From the NCBI RefSeq assembly GCF_019166065.1, contig NZ_JAHTBN010000003.1, forward strand, positions 496,001 through 560,000: DNA of 64,000 nt. The letters are read 5' to 3'. Source of the stretch: Candidimonas humi. Its GTDB lineage: Bacteria > Pseudomonadota > Gammaproteobacteria > Burkholderiales > Burkholderiaceae_B. The translations under genes were made by a program, and so were the position numbers. Positions within the stretch are counted from its first letter, which is position 1. Each line of letters opens with the position of its first letter. The notes below the pieces were generated by a model that worked only from the letters and a program-made list of their open reading frames with translations, made no database searches and was not told the DNA's origin. This document shows, piece after piece, positions 48,272 through 56,910 of this stretch.

Positions 48272-48778
48272 GTGAAAAACTTCTTGAATCGCTATGCCAC
48301 GCCCCTGACCACGGGGTTTTTTATTGTCTCGACCATTTCGGGGGTGGCCCTGTTCTTCCATTGGCAGTCGAGCACCTTTCATTCGATGCACGTATGGCTC
48401 AGCATGGTGTGGCTCCTGCCTTTCGTCTTTCACGTCTGGAAAAACTGGAACGCCCTGGTGGCCTACGCCCGGCGCAAGACTCTTGTCATTCCCATCGTGT
48501 TCAGCATAGTCGTGGCCCTTCCCTTCGCTTATTCGGGGGCGACGAACTCCCGGCGCGGGGGTAATCCGGCGTTCCAAGCCGCTGCGCTGATGACCCAGGC
48601 CCGGGTTGCGGACCTCGCGCCCGTCCTGAAGACCACCCCCGATGCCTTGATCGCATCCTTGAAAAACAAGGGATACCAGGCCGAGTCGGCCGATCAGACC
48701 CTTGCCGCCATAGCCACAAGCGCGGGCAAGCCGCCGACCGAAGTATTGCGCGCCGTGTTGCCGGCACGCCAGCGATAG
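48272..48778 (+). CDS. Small inner-membrane protein (DUF4405-like)
   Basis: 168 residues from a GTG start with AGGAAA upstream. Three hydrophobic segments (about 8-30, 40-58 and 68-88) contain His residues (FFHWQSSTFHSMHVW, FVFHVWKNW) in the arrangement of cytochrome b-like DUF4405 proteins, where His ligands may bind heme. The C-terminal 75 residues are soluble, with LAPVLKTTPDALIASLKNKG and a repeat-like helix. Function unknown. Confidence 0.75.
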   Translation: MKNFLNRYATPLTTGFFIVSTISGVALFFHWQSSTFHSMHVWLSMVWLLPFVFHVWKNWNALVAYARRKTLVIPIVFSIVVALPFAYSGATNSRRGGNPAFQAAALMTQARVADLAPVLKTTPDALIASLKNKGYQAESADQTLAAIATSAGKPPTEVLRAVLPARQR

Positions 48779-48876
48779 CTGCAATGATGCCCATGCTCAT
48801 GGGCATCGCCGCCCGCGGCTGCGGGCACCCTTTCTAGCCGGGGCGTTGCGCCAGGCTGTACGCCTGGTCTGCCGCC

Positions 48877-48964
48877 GTCGCCCCGTCGCCCCGTCGCCCC
48901 GTCGCCCCGTCGCCCCGTCGCCCCGTCGCCCCGTCGCCCCGTCGCCCCGTCGCCCCGTCGCCCC
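48877..48964. repeat. Eleven perfect tandem copies of GTCGCCCC
   Basis: An 88-bp array of an 8-bp unit with no variation. It lies upstream of the CoA-transferase operon, ending 21 bp before a perfect -35 hexamer (48986). Open frames across it on the minus strand encode only an RRGDGATG repeat and are artefacts. Confidence 0.95.
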
Positions 48965-48985
48965 AATTTTCATCATCGGTATGCA

Positions 48986-49015
48986 TTGACATGTGGGAAT
49001 TACAGGACATAGAAT
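48986..49015 (+). promoter_or_regulatory. Promoter of the second CoA-transferase operon
   Basis: TTGACA (48986-48991) and TAGAAT (49010-49015) with an 18-bp spacer. The spacer contains TGGGAATTACA, resembling the motif in the 44.96-kb control region. Confidence 0.55.
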
Positions 49016-49064
49016 GTCCAACAACCAACAAGTAATCGCATTGCATTTCTGACCGGGAGCCGTT

Positions 49065-50252
49065 GTGAAGCAGGGAACCGCCAAGCCGTTGGAACGTTTT
49101 ACCGTATTGGATCTGACTCGCGTACGCTCGGGCCCCGCTGCAGTGAGGCAGTTCGCCGATTGGGGCGCCCGGGTCATAAAGATCGAAGACCCGGGCATCC
49201 GCGCCGACGACAAGCCGGGCGGCCCGACCCAGGTCGCCGACTACCAGAACACGCATCGCAACAAACAAAGCATCGCCCTGAATCTCAAGCATCCCAAGGG
49301 CAAGGCGCTGTTTCTCGAACTGGTGAAGCAGGCCGATGTCGTGGTCGAGAATTACCGCCCCAATGTCAAACACAAGCTCGGCATCGATTATGAGTCGCTG
49401 CGGCAGGTCAACCCGCGCCTGGTGTATGCCAGTGTGTCGGGCTTCGGCCAGGATGGCCCCTACAGCCTGCGTCCGGGCCTGGACCAGATCGCCCAGGGCC
49501 TGAGCGGCATGATGTCCGTTACCGGCGAGCCCGGCCGCGGCCCCATGCGGGCCGGCATTCCGGTCGCCGACCTTACCGCTGGCCTGTTTTGCGCGATCGG
49601 GATCCTTATCGCGCTGCTCGAGCGCGAGCAATCGGGCCAGGGGCAATGGGTGCATACCTCTTTATTGCAGGCCCAGCTCTGGATGATGGATTTCCAGGCC
49701 ATGCGCTGGCTCATGAACAAAGAAGTGCCCGCGCAAAGCGGCAACGACCATCCCACCAGCAGTCCCACCGGGGTGTTTCCGACCCGTGACGGCTATATGA
49801 ATATCGCTGCAATGGGCAACGATATTTTCGCGCGCCTGTGCAAAGTGCTGGACCGGAACGATCTGATAAGCGACGAGCGCTTCCTGACCGTGCCGTTGCG
49901 GGCCAAGTTCCGCGCCGACCTGAATCAGGCCATTGCCGAGCGCACGCGGCTCAAGACTACCGAAGAATGGATCGACTTGATGAATGAGGCCGGGGTGCCT
50001 TGCGGGCCCATCCTGTCGATGGACCAGACGTTCGAAAACCCGCAGGTGCGCCATCTGGGCATGGCCAGCACCTTGAATCACCCGAAACTGGGCGACATAC
50101 AGATAATGGGGCCCGCGGTCAATTTCAGCCGCTCGCAACGGGGCGAGCTGAAACCCGCCCCCGAGCATGGCGAGCACACCGAGTCGGTTTTTGCCGAGTT
50201 GGGGCTGTCGAAGGAGGAGCTCGCAGCGTTGAGGGCGGAAGGAGTGATATAA
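49065..50252 (+). CDS. CaiB/BaiF-family CoA-transferase
   Basis: 395 residues from a GTG with GGGAG upstream. Blocks LDLTRVRSGPAAVRQFADWGARVIKIEDP, KQSIALNLKHPKGK, VVENYRPNVKHKLGIDYESL and the catalytic-Asp region PVADLTAGLFCAIG are intact. The length and motifs resemble formyl/oxalate- or succinyl-CoA-type class III enzymes. It heads a plus-strand run with GntR, enoyl-CoA hydratase, two Bug proteins, SDR and hydrolase. It is the third CaiB-type gene of the window. Confidence 0.92.
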   Translation: MKQGTAKPLERFTVLDLTRVRSGPAAVRQFADWGARVIKIEDPGIRADDKPGGPTQVADYQNTHRNKQSIALNLKHPKGKALFLELVKQADVVVENYRPNVKHKLGIDYESLRQVNPRLVYASVSGFGQDGPYSLRPGLDQIAQGLSGMMSVTGEPGRGPMRAGIPVADLTAGLFCAIGILIALLEREQSGQGQWVHTSLLQAQLWMMDFQAMRWLMNKEVPAQSGNDHPTSSPTGVFPTRDGYMNIAAMGNDIFARLCKVLDRNDLISDERFLTVPLRAKFRADLNQAIAERTRLKTTEEWIDLMNEAGVPCGPILSMDQTFENPQVRHLGMASTLNHPKLGDIQIMGPAVNFSRSQRGELKPAPEHGEHTESVFAELGLSKEELAALRAEGVI

Positions 50253-50288
50253 GAACCATGTTTCTCACTCTGGTTCCTGGCGACCGAT

Positions 50289-51005
50289 ATGTTTACTTCC
50301 TTCGAAAGACCCGACAACCTTCCCGACGCGATTGCCCAGCAGATTCGCTTGAAAATCCTGGCGGGCGACTTCGAACAGGGCGCGAAACTGCCGACGGAAT
50401 ACGAACTGTCCGAGATTTTCAAGGTCAGCCGCAACGTCGTCAGGGAAGCCATTGCGCGGCTCAAGCTCAATGGCTTGATCGAGACCCGCCGCGGCATAGG
50501 TTCGTTCGTGTCGCAGAACGCCTTGGCCAGGAGATTCGAAGTCCTCGCGGAAGATCTTCTGGATCTCGACCAGCTCAAGCAGATATATCAGTTGCGCATC
50601 GAGATCGAATCGGGCGCTGCGGCTTTGGCCGCCGAGCACCGGACCGAGGCGCAGTTGGCCGCCCTCGAGGAAGCCTTGGCTCGTTCGGATGTGGCAGGCG
50701 GTGATTGGGAACGCGGGGCCGAGGCGGCGATGAAATTCCACCTGGCCGTGGCCCAGTGTTCGAACAATTTTTATTTCATCCAGCTTATGGAACATCTGAG
50801 TTATGTCATCCATAAGGCGGTTCGCACATTGCGCTACAGCAGCACCGGCACCGAAAGAATAGGGCGCGTCGAATACGAACACCATGCCGTGGTCGATGCG
50901 ATCCGGCAAGGCGATGCGGAGCAGGCGCGGCAGGCCATGCGCATGCATCTGAGCAACGGCATGGCCCGTTACAGCTATATGCAGGGAGATACCAAGAATG
51001 GGTAG
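50289..51005 (+). CDS. GntR-family (FadR subfamily) regulator
   Basis: 238 residues. N-terminal winged helix (QQIRLKILAGDFEQGAKLPTEYELSEIF and VSRNVVREAIARLKLNGLI) and a C-terminal helical FCD domain with metal-type residues (FHLAVAQCSNN and EHHAVVDAIRQGD). It sits inside the operon, overlapping the next gene by 8 nt, so it is probably an autoregulated controller of this catabolic unit. Confidence 0.93.
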   Translation: MFTSFERPDNLPDAIAQQIRLKILAGDFEQGAKLPTEYELSEIFKVSRNVVREAIARLKLNGLIETRRGIGSFVSQNALARRFEVLAEDLLDLDQLKQIYQLRIEIESGAAALAAEHRTEAQLAALEEALARSDVAGGDWERGAEAAMKFHLAVAQCSNNFYFIQLMEHLSYVIHKAVRTLRYSSTGTERIGRVEYEHHAVVDAIRQGDAEQARQAMRMHLSNGMARYSYMQGDTKNG

Positions 51006-51813
51006 GGAACGTTTGTTCGCGGGGCAGATCACCGATGGATTGATCGTAGAGACGGACGGCCATACCGGCTGGATAACGTTCAACGATCCGGGCCGGCACA
51101 ATGCCGTTTCCTTCGATATGTGGGCGGCCATTCCGATTGCCTTGAAGCATTTCGAAGACGATGCGGACATACGCAGCGTAGTGCTGACCGGGGCCGGCGA
51201 AAAAGCGTTCGTCAGCGGCGCCAATATTTCGCAGTTCGAGAAATTGCGCACCGGCACGGCTGCGGTGGAAGAATACGAAGTCGTAGCGGAAAATGCGCAG
51301 TTGTCGCTGCACAGTTTTTCCAAACCAACTATCGCCCGCATCAATGGCTACTGCATAGGCGGCGGCTTGAATATCGCACTGTGCTGCGACATACGCCTGG
51401 CCAGCGATATTTCGATATTTTCGATTCCCGCGGCGCGGCTTGGCCTGGGGTACCGCTACTCGGCCATACAGAACCTGGTGCGCGCGGCCGGTACGGCCAA
51501 TGCGCTCGAGATATTCATTACCGCGGCCAAGTACCCGGCGCAGCAGGCCATGGACCGCGGCCTGGTGCACGCGGTGTGCGAGAAAGACAAGCTGGACGCC
51601 CTGGTCGACACCTACCTGAGCCAGATCAATGCCAACGCGCCCTTGACCATGGCCGTAGGCAAAAAAATGATCAAGCTGCTGGCCGAGCGCGATGCCAAGA
51701 TCGACCCGGACCAAATGAAAGCATTGGTACTGCAGTGCTTCGAGAGCGAAGACTACAAAGAAGGTAAAGCGGCTTTTGCGCAAAAAAGGCCGCCCGTATT
51801 TAAAGGTCGTTGA
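50998..51813 (+). CDS. Enoyl-CoA hydratase/isomerase family protein
   Basis: 271 residues starting within the end of the GntR gene. Crotonase features are ITFNDPGRHNAVSFDMW, GAGEKAFVSGANISQFE for the oxyanion hole, and INGYCIGGGLNIALCCDIRLAS. It probably hydrates or isomerises the acyl-CoA produced by the CoA-transferase encoded upstream. The substrate is unknown. Confidence 0.92.
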   Translation: MGRERLFAGQITDGLIVETDGHTGWITFNDPGRHNAVSFDMWAAIPIALKHFEDDADIRSVVLTGAGEKAFVSGANISQFEKLRTGTAAVEEYEVVAENAQLSLHSFSKPTIARINGYCIGGGLNIALCCDIRLASDISIFSIPAARLGLGYRYSAIQNLVRAAGTANALEIFITAAKYPAQQAMDRGLVHAVCEKDKLDALVDTYLSQINANAPLTMAVGKKMIKLLAERDAKIDPDQMKALVLQCFESEDYKEGKAAFAQKRPPVFKGR

Positions 51814-51852
51814 AATTAAAGGCCGCTAAAGGCCAATCCCAGGAGGAAGTCA

Positions 51853-52833
51853 ATGAAGGCAAACAAGATGGTTGCCAAGGGGACGCTTTGCGCGTCGATT
51901 ATGGCACTGAGCATGTCCGCCGCGCTGGCGGCGTATCCGGATCAACCGATACATGTCGTGGTCGGCTATTCCGCCGGCGGGACCACCGACATACTGGCCC
52001 GGGCATTGGGCGAGCAGTTGTCCAAGATACTGAAGACGCCCGTGGTGGTCGAGAACAAGCCAGGCGCCGCCGGCAGCATTGCTGCGGCCTACGTCTCGAA
52101 TTCGAAGCCGGACGGCTACACTTTGTTCATCGCCACGGTGTCCAGCCATGGCATCAATCCGGCCTTGTACAAGAAGCTGGGCTACGAGCCGGTCAAGGGC
52201 TTCGCGCCGGTTTCCATGCTGGCCTCGATTCCGCTGGTCCTGATCGCCAATCCGAAGCTGAAATTCAAAACCGTGCAAGACCTGGTCGACGCAATCAAGG
52301 CCAAGCCCGGCACGTTCAACTATTCGTCCAGCGGCAATGGTTCTCCGGTGCATATCGCCGGGGCCATGTTTGCCGACCAGGCCCACCTGAAGGCAGTGCA
52401 CGTGCCCTATCGAGGCGGGGCGCTGGCCAACACCGCCGTCATATCGGGGGATGTGCAATACAGTTTCGCCACGCTGCCCGCGGCGCTGCCCCAGGTGAAG
52501 GCGGGCACCGTGACGGCTTTGGCGGTGACCACCAAGAAACGGTCTCCGCAGTTGCCGGACGTTCCCACCGTGGCCGAGAACAAGAATTTCCCCGGCTACG
52601 AGATCAATACCTGGAACGCTTTGCTGGCGCCGGCGGGCACGCCGGAAGCGACCGTCAAGAAGCTGAACGCCGCCGTGGTCGAGGCCATGAATACCAAGAA
52701 GCTGCAAACCACTTTCAAGTCGCAAGGGGCGGAGCCCGAAAGCAGTACTCCCCAGGAGCTGCAAGCCTTCATCGGCGAGCAGTTGGCGCATTGGAAGACT
52801 GTCATGGACAAGCTGAACATACACCTCAACTGA
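51853..52833 (+). CDS. Bug/TctC-family periplasmic solute-binding protein
   Basis: 326 residues preceded by GGAGG. Signal peptide (LCASIMALSMSAALA) and blocks YPDQPIHVVVGYSAGGTTDI, VENKPGAAGSIAAAYV, DGYTLFIATVSSHG and YEPVKGFAPV. One of two consecutive Bug genes in this operon; the pair is diverged, suggesting two ligands. Confidence 0.94.
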   Translation: MKANKMVAKGTLCASIMALSMSAALAAYPDQPIHVVVGYSAGGTTDILARALGEQLSKILKTPVVVENKPGAAGSIAAAYVSNSKPDGYTLFIATVSSHGINPALYKKLGYEPVKGFAPVSMLASIPLVLIANPKLKFKTVQDLVDAIKAKPGTFNYSSSGNGSPVHIAGAMFADQAHLKAVHVPYRGGALANTAVISGDVQYSFATLPAALPQVKAGTVTALAVTTKKRSPQLPDVPTVAENKNFPGYEINTWNALLAPAGTPEATVKKLNAAVVEAMNTKKLQTTFKSQGAEPESSTPQELQAFIGEQLAHWKTVMDKLNIHLN

Positions 52834-53169
52834 TCCCCGGCGCCCGGCCCGTGCGTGTTGACGAGGCCATGCTTCTGCGGGGCAAGTGCCTCGCTTCGAC
52901 GCGGCATCGGGTGCTGGCCCTTGCCGGGCGTGCCTGTTCGGGCTTGTTCCAGCAAGTGTTTGCCTTGCACGCACGCCGGGGCCCGAACCGGGCGTCCGAT
53001 CATCAGGCCGTACAGTTATTAAAAAAATGAATTTGCCACGCACCGGGCGAGGCGCGCATAGTGTGCGTGGTGCAGTGGCGAAACCGGCCTGGCGACTGAA
53101 GAGTGCCGTTCCGAATTCATATATCGATAACATCCGGGGAAAAACCCGGAGCCACACAAGGAGACAAAA
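52834..53169. other. Spacer between two Bug genes with a small hairpin
   Basis: 336 bp with no supported gene. TCCGGG-GAAAAA-CCCGGA (53133-53150) forms a 6-bp hairpin ending nine bases before the AGGAG of the next gene. It could affect its translation or act as weak punctuation. Confidence 0.45.
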
Positions 53170-54165
53170 ATGATTGCGATGTTTCGTAAGAGCGCCTTGG
53201 CCTGCACGCTGGCCGCGACTTCTGTTTTGCTGGCCTGCGGTACGGCCGGCGCGGCGCCGGCGGCACAATATCCGACCCATAGCGTGCATGTGGTCGTGCC
53301 TTTCCCGCCGGGTGGTTCCAACGACGTCATTGCCCGCATCCTGACGCAGAAGCTCACCCAGAATACAGGCCAGGCCTTTGTCGTCGAGAACCGCGGCGGC
53401 GCGGGCGGGAACGTGGGGTCCGGCATAGTGGCCGAGTCTCAGCCGGACGGCTATACCTTGCTCTTGACGGCCTCGCCGCCGCTGACATCGAATGTCGCGC
53501 TATACAAAGACATACCGTTCAATCCGACGAAGGATTTCGCGCCGGTTGCCCTGATCGCGTCCGTGCCTATCGTTCTGGTGGCCAATCCATCCACCGGCAT
53601 CACCACATTGAAGGGCCTGATCGCCAAGGCCAAGGCGCACCCCGGCACGCTCAATTTCGGCTCCTCGGGCAATGGCTCGACCAACCACCTGGCGGGCGAA
53701 CTGCTCAAGCACAAGGCCGGCATCGACATCATCCATGTCCCCTACAAGGGCGCCGCGCCGGCGCTGAATGACTTGCTGGCTGGACACATACAAATCATGT
53801 TCGACAATTTGCCCGCCTTGCTGCCTCACATCCGGGCCAAGGCTATCAACGCCATTGCAGTGGCGGGCCAGCACCGGGTCAGCGTGCTGCCGGGCGTACC
53901 GACGGTGTCCGAAGCCGGTGTTCCGGGCTTTGACGCCAGCGCCTGGTTCGGCCTGGTAGCGCCCGCCAAGACCCCGCCCGCCGTGCTTGCCCAGCTGCGG
54001 GCCGAAGTCGAGACCGCATTGAAGGCCCCCGACGTGAAGAAGCGCTTCGAGGATCTCGGCGCCCAGCCCGGCACCTTGTCGGGCGAAGCGTTCCGGAAAT
54101 TCATGGCCGACGAAACCTCGAAATGGGTTGAAATCATCAAGATATCCGGAGCCCGGGTCAACTGA
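53170..54165 (+). CDS. Bug/TctC-family periplasmic solute-binding protein
   Basis: 331 residues preceded by AAGGAGA. The signal region MFRKSALACTLAATSVLLAC is followed by GTAGAAPA, so signal peptidase I or II cleavage are both possible. Family blocks are YPTHSVHVVVPFPPGGSNDV, VENRGGAGGNVGSGIVAESQ and DGYTLLLTASPPL. It is more similar in style to MHETase-operon-type Bug proteins than to its immediate neighbour, but the ligand is unknown. Confidence 0.94.
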   Translation: MIAMFRKSALACTLAATSVLLACGTAGAAPAAQYPTHSVHVVVPFPPGGSNDVIARILTQKLTQNTGQAFVVENRGGAGGNVGSGIVAESQPDGYTLLLTASPPLTSNVALYKDIPFNPTKDFAPVALIASVPIVLVANPSTGITTLKGLIAKAKAHPGTLNFGSSGNGSTNHLAGELLKHKAGIDIIHVPYKGAAPALNDLLAGHIQIMFDNLPALLPHIRAKAINAIAVAGQHRVSVLPGVPTVSEAGVPGFDASAWFGLVAPAKTPPAVLAQLRAEVETALKAPDVKKRFEDLGAQPGTLSGEAFRKFMADETSKWVEIIKISGARVN

Positions 54166-54223
54166 TATCGGGCGTGTCGCAGCGCGACAGCGCTTTCAAG
54201 ACTATGCGGGAAAGGAAAGAGTC

Positions 54224-55012
54224 ATGGATCTACAACTGGACGGAAAAGTTGCCGTGGTCACGGGCGGAAGCCTGGGGATAGGGAACGCCATTGCAGGGGA
54301 GCTGGCCCGCGAAGGTGCCCGTGTCATGATCGTGGCGCGAGATGCACAGCGTACCAGCGACGCCGCACAAGAGCTGTCGCAGCAGGCGGGCACGCAAGTG
54401 CTGGCTTGCAGCGGGGACATGATGGATCCATCGTCCATAGACTGCGTAATGGCGCAGGCGCGCGAGGCCCTGGGGCCTGTCGACATCCTGGTCAATAATG
54501 CGGGGTCGTCGCCCATGGGCACGATCGCCGCGACCCCCGATGCGGTTTGGGAAAAATGCCTCAACCTGAAGCTGCTGGGCTATATGCGCTGCGCGCGCAA
54601 TGTGCTGCCGGAAATGCGCGCGCGGCGCTGGGGGCGTATCGTCAACATCATCGGGCGCAGCGGCCACCAGCCCCGCGCCGCCTACATGGCGGGCGGCGCG
54701 GTCAATGCCGCGCTGCTGAATTTCACCTTGGCGCTGGCCGAAGAATGCGCCCCCGACAATGTGCTGGTCACGGGTGTCAATCCGGGGCCGATACAAACCC
54801 CACGCTGGGACACCTTGGTGTCGCAGAGCGCGGCGCTTAGCGGCACGAATGCCAATGCGGCCAATGCCGCGGCCGTCGCATCCGTGCCGCTGGGCCGTGT
54901 CGGCCAGCCTCATGAAATATCCGGGATGGTGGCTTTCCTGTGCTCGGAACGGGCTTCGTTCGTTACCGGCACATGTATCAATATCGACGGTGGAGGAACA
55001 CGATGCATCTGA
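54224..55012 (+). CDS. SDR-fold protein with an altered active site
   Basis: 262 residues from ATG 54224 (AAAGGAAAG upstream). Rossmann motif VVTGGSLGIGNAIAGELA and NNAG are present, and the C-terminal GTCINIDGGGTR is SDR-like. The Tyr of YxxxK is Y154 (AAYMAGGAV), but the catalytic Lys position is G158. The usual Ser (NISS type) is replaced by NIIG, with a Ser displaced to 146. The enzyme may use another mechanism, be non-catalytic, or act on an unusual substrate. It overlaps the hydrolase gene by 10 nt. Confidence 0.87.
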   Translation: MDLQLDGKVAVVTGGSLGIGNAIAGELAREGARVMIVARDAQRTSDAAQELSQQAGTQVLACSGDMMDPSSIDCVMAQAREALGPVDILVNNAGSSPMGTIAATPDAVWEKCLNLKLLGYMRCARNVLPEMRARRWGRIVNIIGRSGHQPRAAYMAGGAVNAALLNFTLALAEECAPDNVLVTGVNPGPIQTPRWDTLVSQSAALSGTNANAANAAAVASVPLGRVGQPHEISGMVAFLCSERASFVTGTCINIDGGGTRCI

Positions 55013-55830
55013 AGACTGCGCAAGTATCCAAAGTCCGCGTGAGCGACGATTGCGAACTGGCCGTGCGCGTGGACGACTATGTACGGCCGTGGGATCACAA
55101 AGCCCCCGTGCTCATGCTGCACGGGTTGGCCGAAAGCGGCGAAGCCTTTCGCTCCTGGGTGCCGCACCTGGCCTTGCAGCATGTCGTCATACGCCCCGAT
55201 CTGCGCGGATATGGCGACTCGACACCCATGGCGGACGACTACGCCTACCGTTTCGATGGCCTGGGGCGAGACATCATCAAGCTGCTGGACGAGCTGGCGC
55301 TGGATCGTGTTTTCCTGGTTGGCGGCAAGATCGGCGGCACGCTTGCCATGCACCTTGCGGCACGTTATCCCGAGCGGGTCATCGCGGTGGCGGCGGTCGG
55401 TGCGCCAGTGTCGCTGACGTCCTTCTCCGAGCGCGCGCCCACCTGGCGCGGCCAGATCCGCGAGCGTGGCGTGAATTGGTGGGTACGCGACACTACCGTG
55501 GGGCGCCTGGGCACATCCCTGCCGCCGGCGGCCATCGAGTGGTGGGTGAACCTGATGTCCAAGACTCCGGCTTCCACGCTGGAGGCTTTCCTGAAAATGG
55601 TGCCGACCGTCGACGCCACCAAGGATGTCCCGCATATCCAGTGCCCCACCGTAGTGATCACGACTACCGGATCCGGCCTGGGCAGCGTCGATACGGTAAA
55701 GGCCTGGCAGCAGACGATTCCGAATTCCGTGCTGGAAGTGTTGCCCGCCGATTCCTATCACGTGGCCGCGACGCATCCCGACGAATGCGCTGCCATCGTC
55801 AGCCGTTATTTTGCGGGCATAGCTGGGTAA
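55003..55830 (+). CDS. Alpha/beta-hydrolase-fold protein with Lys at the nucleophile position
   Basis: 275 residues from ATG 55003 (GGAGGA upstream), overlapping the SDR gene. Fold markers are VLMLHGLAESGEAFRSWVPHL (HG oxyanion motif) and RPDLRGYGDS. The nucleophile elbow reads G107-G-K109-I-G, with Lys instead of Ser/Cys/Asp. A C-terminal His is present (DSYHVAATHPDE). Related family members act on C-C or ester bonds in aromatic degradation; whether this one is catalytic is open. Confidence 0.88.
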   Translation: MHLKTAQVSKVRVSDDCELAVRVDDYVRPWDHKAPVLMLHGLAESGEAFRSWVPHLALQHVVIRPDLRGYGDSTPMADDYAYRFDGLGRDIIKLLDELALDRVFLVGGKIGGTLAMHLAARYPERVIAVAAVGAPVSLTSFSERAPTWRGQIRERGVNWWVRDTTVGRLGTSLPPAAIEWWVNLMSKTPASTLEAFLKMVPTVDATKDVPHIQCPTVVITTTGSGLGSVDTVKAWQQTIPNSVLEVLPADSYHVAATHPDECAAIVSRYFAGIAG

Positions 55831-55914
55831 TATCGCGGCGGCTATCGGCGTGTTGCGCGTCGATAGCTGTCCGATTCGCGGCATCCGGCCGCCGCGGGCC
55901 TGGTCCCGGCGCTT

Positions 55915-56808
55915 TCAGTTTTCGTATTCCAGCGGCTGCAGCACCAGCTCGAAAGTGACCAGCACCGGATTGGCGCCGCGGCGCAGGCGGCCGCGGGAAG
56001 TCGTGCCGGTGTAGTCCACCAGCGTCACGTCCACGGTAGCGCAGGGGCGCCCATCGGGGCCGGGCTCGACCATGCCGTGCTCGATGAATAATTCCGTGGC
56101 GATGGGCTGCACCGTGCGCCCGTCATCGAACGTGGCGCCGATCAAGCTGCCCACGCCGCCGCGCAGCGCAGCGCGCCGTATGCCGCGCTGTGCACATAGC
56201 GATTCCACCGCAGTGCAAAAATCTTCATTGGGGCGGATTTGCAAGGCATAGGCCTCGGCCTCCCCCGTATTGCCGGCGATTTCCGGGCGTGTGTCCGCGG
56301 CGGCCAGGGCACGCGGCTGGAACAGGGAAAAATTCGTTTCCGCATCGGGCGCCACCTCGAAGCGCATGCCGCGCAGCAGCGTTGCCGTGACCCGCAACGG
56401 CTCGGCCAGCACCGTCTCGTCGGGCAGCACATGGCCGCAGCGCTCGGCGCCGTCGGCTTCCGTCCAGATGGCATGGCAATGCAGCCAGGGCGCGCCTTCG
56501 CGCTGCCCGTAAGTGATGCGCCCGGCCCGGATCCGCGTCGAACCGGCGGGGGCCTGGTAGCGCTGGCTGTAATACACCGCGTGTGCAGGCGTCTCGGACA
56601 TGGCCGGCAGCACGTACGCAAAAGGCTCGAACTTGCCGCCCTGCAGTTCCAGCACCGCGCTGTCGGCATGTTGCGACTCGAGTGTGCGAGTGATTGCCGC
56701 GAGCAGAGGCACGCCTGCCGGCAGATCGAGTTCCATGGTATGGACCATACCGGCTACGCATTGTGTGCGTTCGGCTTGCGCCGGGCCGGGGTGTTGAATG
56801 TGGCGCAT
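55915..56808 (-). CDS. DUF296/PPC-domain protein
   Basis: 297 residues from ATG 56808 (AGGAG twelve bases upstream). Two related halves are visible: an N-terminal one with FEPFAYVLPAM ... PWLHCHAIWTE, and a C-terminal one with YALQIRPNEDFCTAVESLC ... AALRGGVGSLIGATFDDGR. This is the pattern of the PPC/DUF296 (PD1-like) domain, found in plant AT-hook proteins and bacterial proteins of unknown role. It is convergent with the catabolic operon. Confidence 0.75.
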   Translation of the reverse strand: MRHIQHPGPAQAERTQCVAGMVHTMELDLPAGVPLLAAITRTLESQHADSAVLELQGGKFEPFAYVLPAMSETPAHAVYYSQRYQAPAGSTRIRAGRITYGQREGAPWLHCHAIWTEADGAERCGHVLPDETVLAEPLRVTATLLRGMRFEVAPDAETNFSLFQPRALAAADTRPEIAGNTGEAEAYALQIRPNEDFCTAVESLCAQRGIRRAALRGGVGSLIGATFDDGRTVQPIATELFIEHGMVEPGPDGRPCATVDVTLVDYTGTTSRGRLRRGANPVLVTFELVLQPLEYEN

Positions 56809-56910
56809 TGCGGGGTGTCTCCTGATCGATATCGATGCGTCAGTTTGCCGAGTGTTTTCGGCTCTGTGTCCATTTTGCCTGCATGGGCGGCGTGCGTCCA
56901 TCTCGGAGAG

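Noticed and set aside
48877-48964. CRISPR array
   Set aside because: Units are 8 bp, contiguous and without spacers; no cas genes in the window.
48797-49655. Long minus-strand reading frames encoding RRGDGATG repeats
   Set aside because: They are produced by the 8-bp GTCGCCCC array and run antisense to a clear CaiB-family gene; no ribosome-binding site or family similarity.
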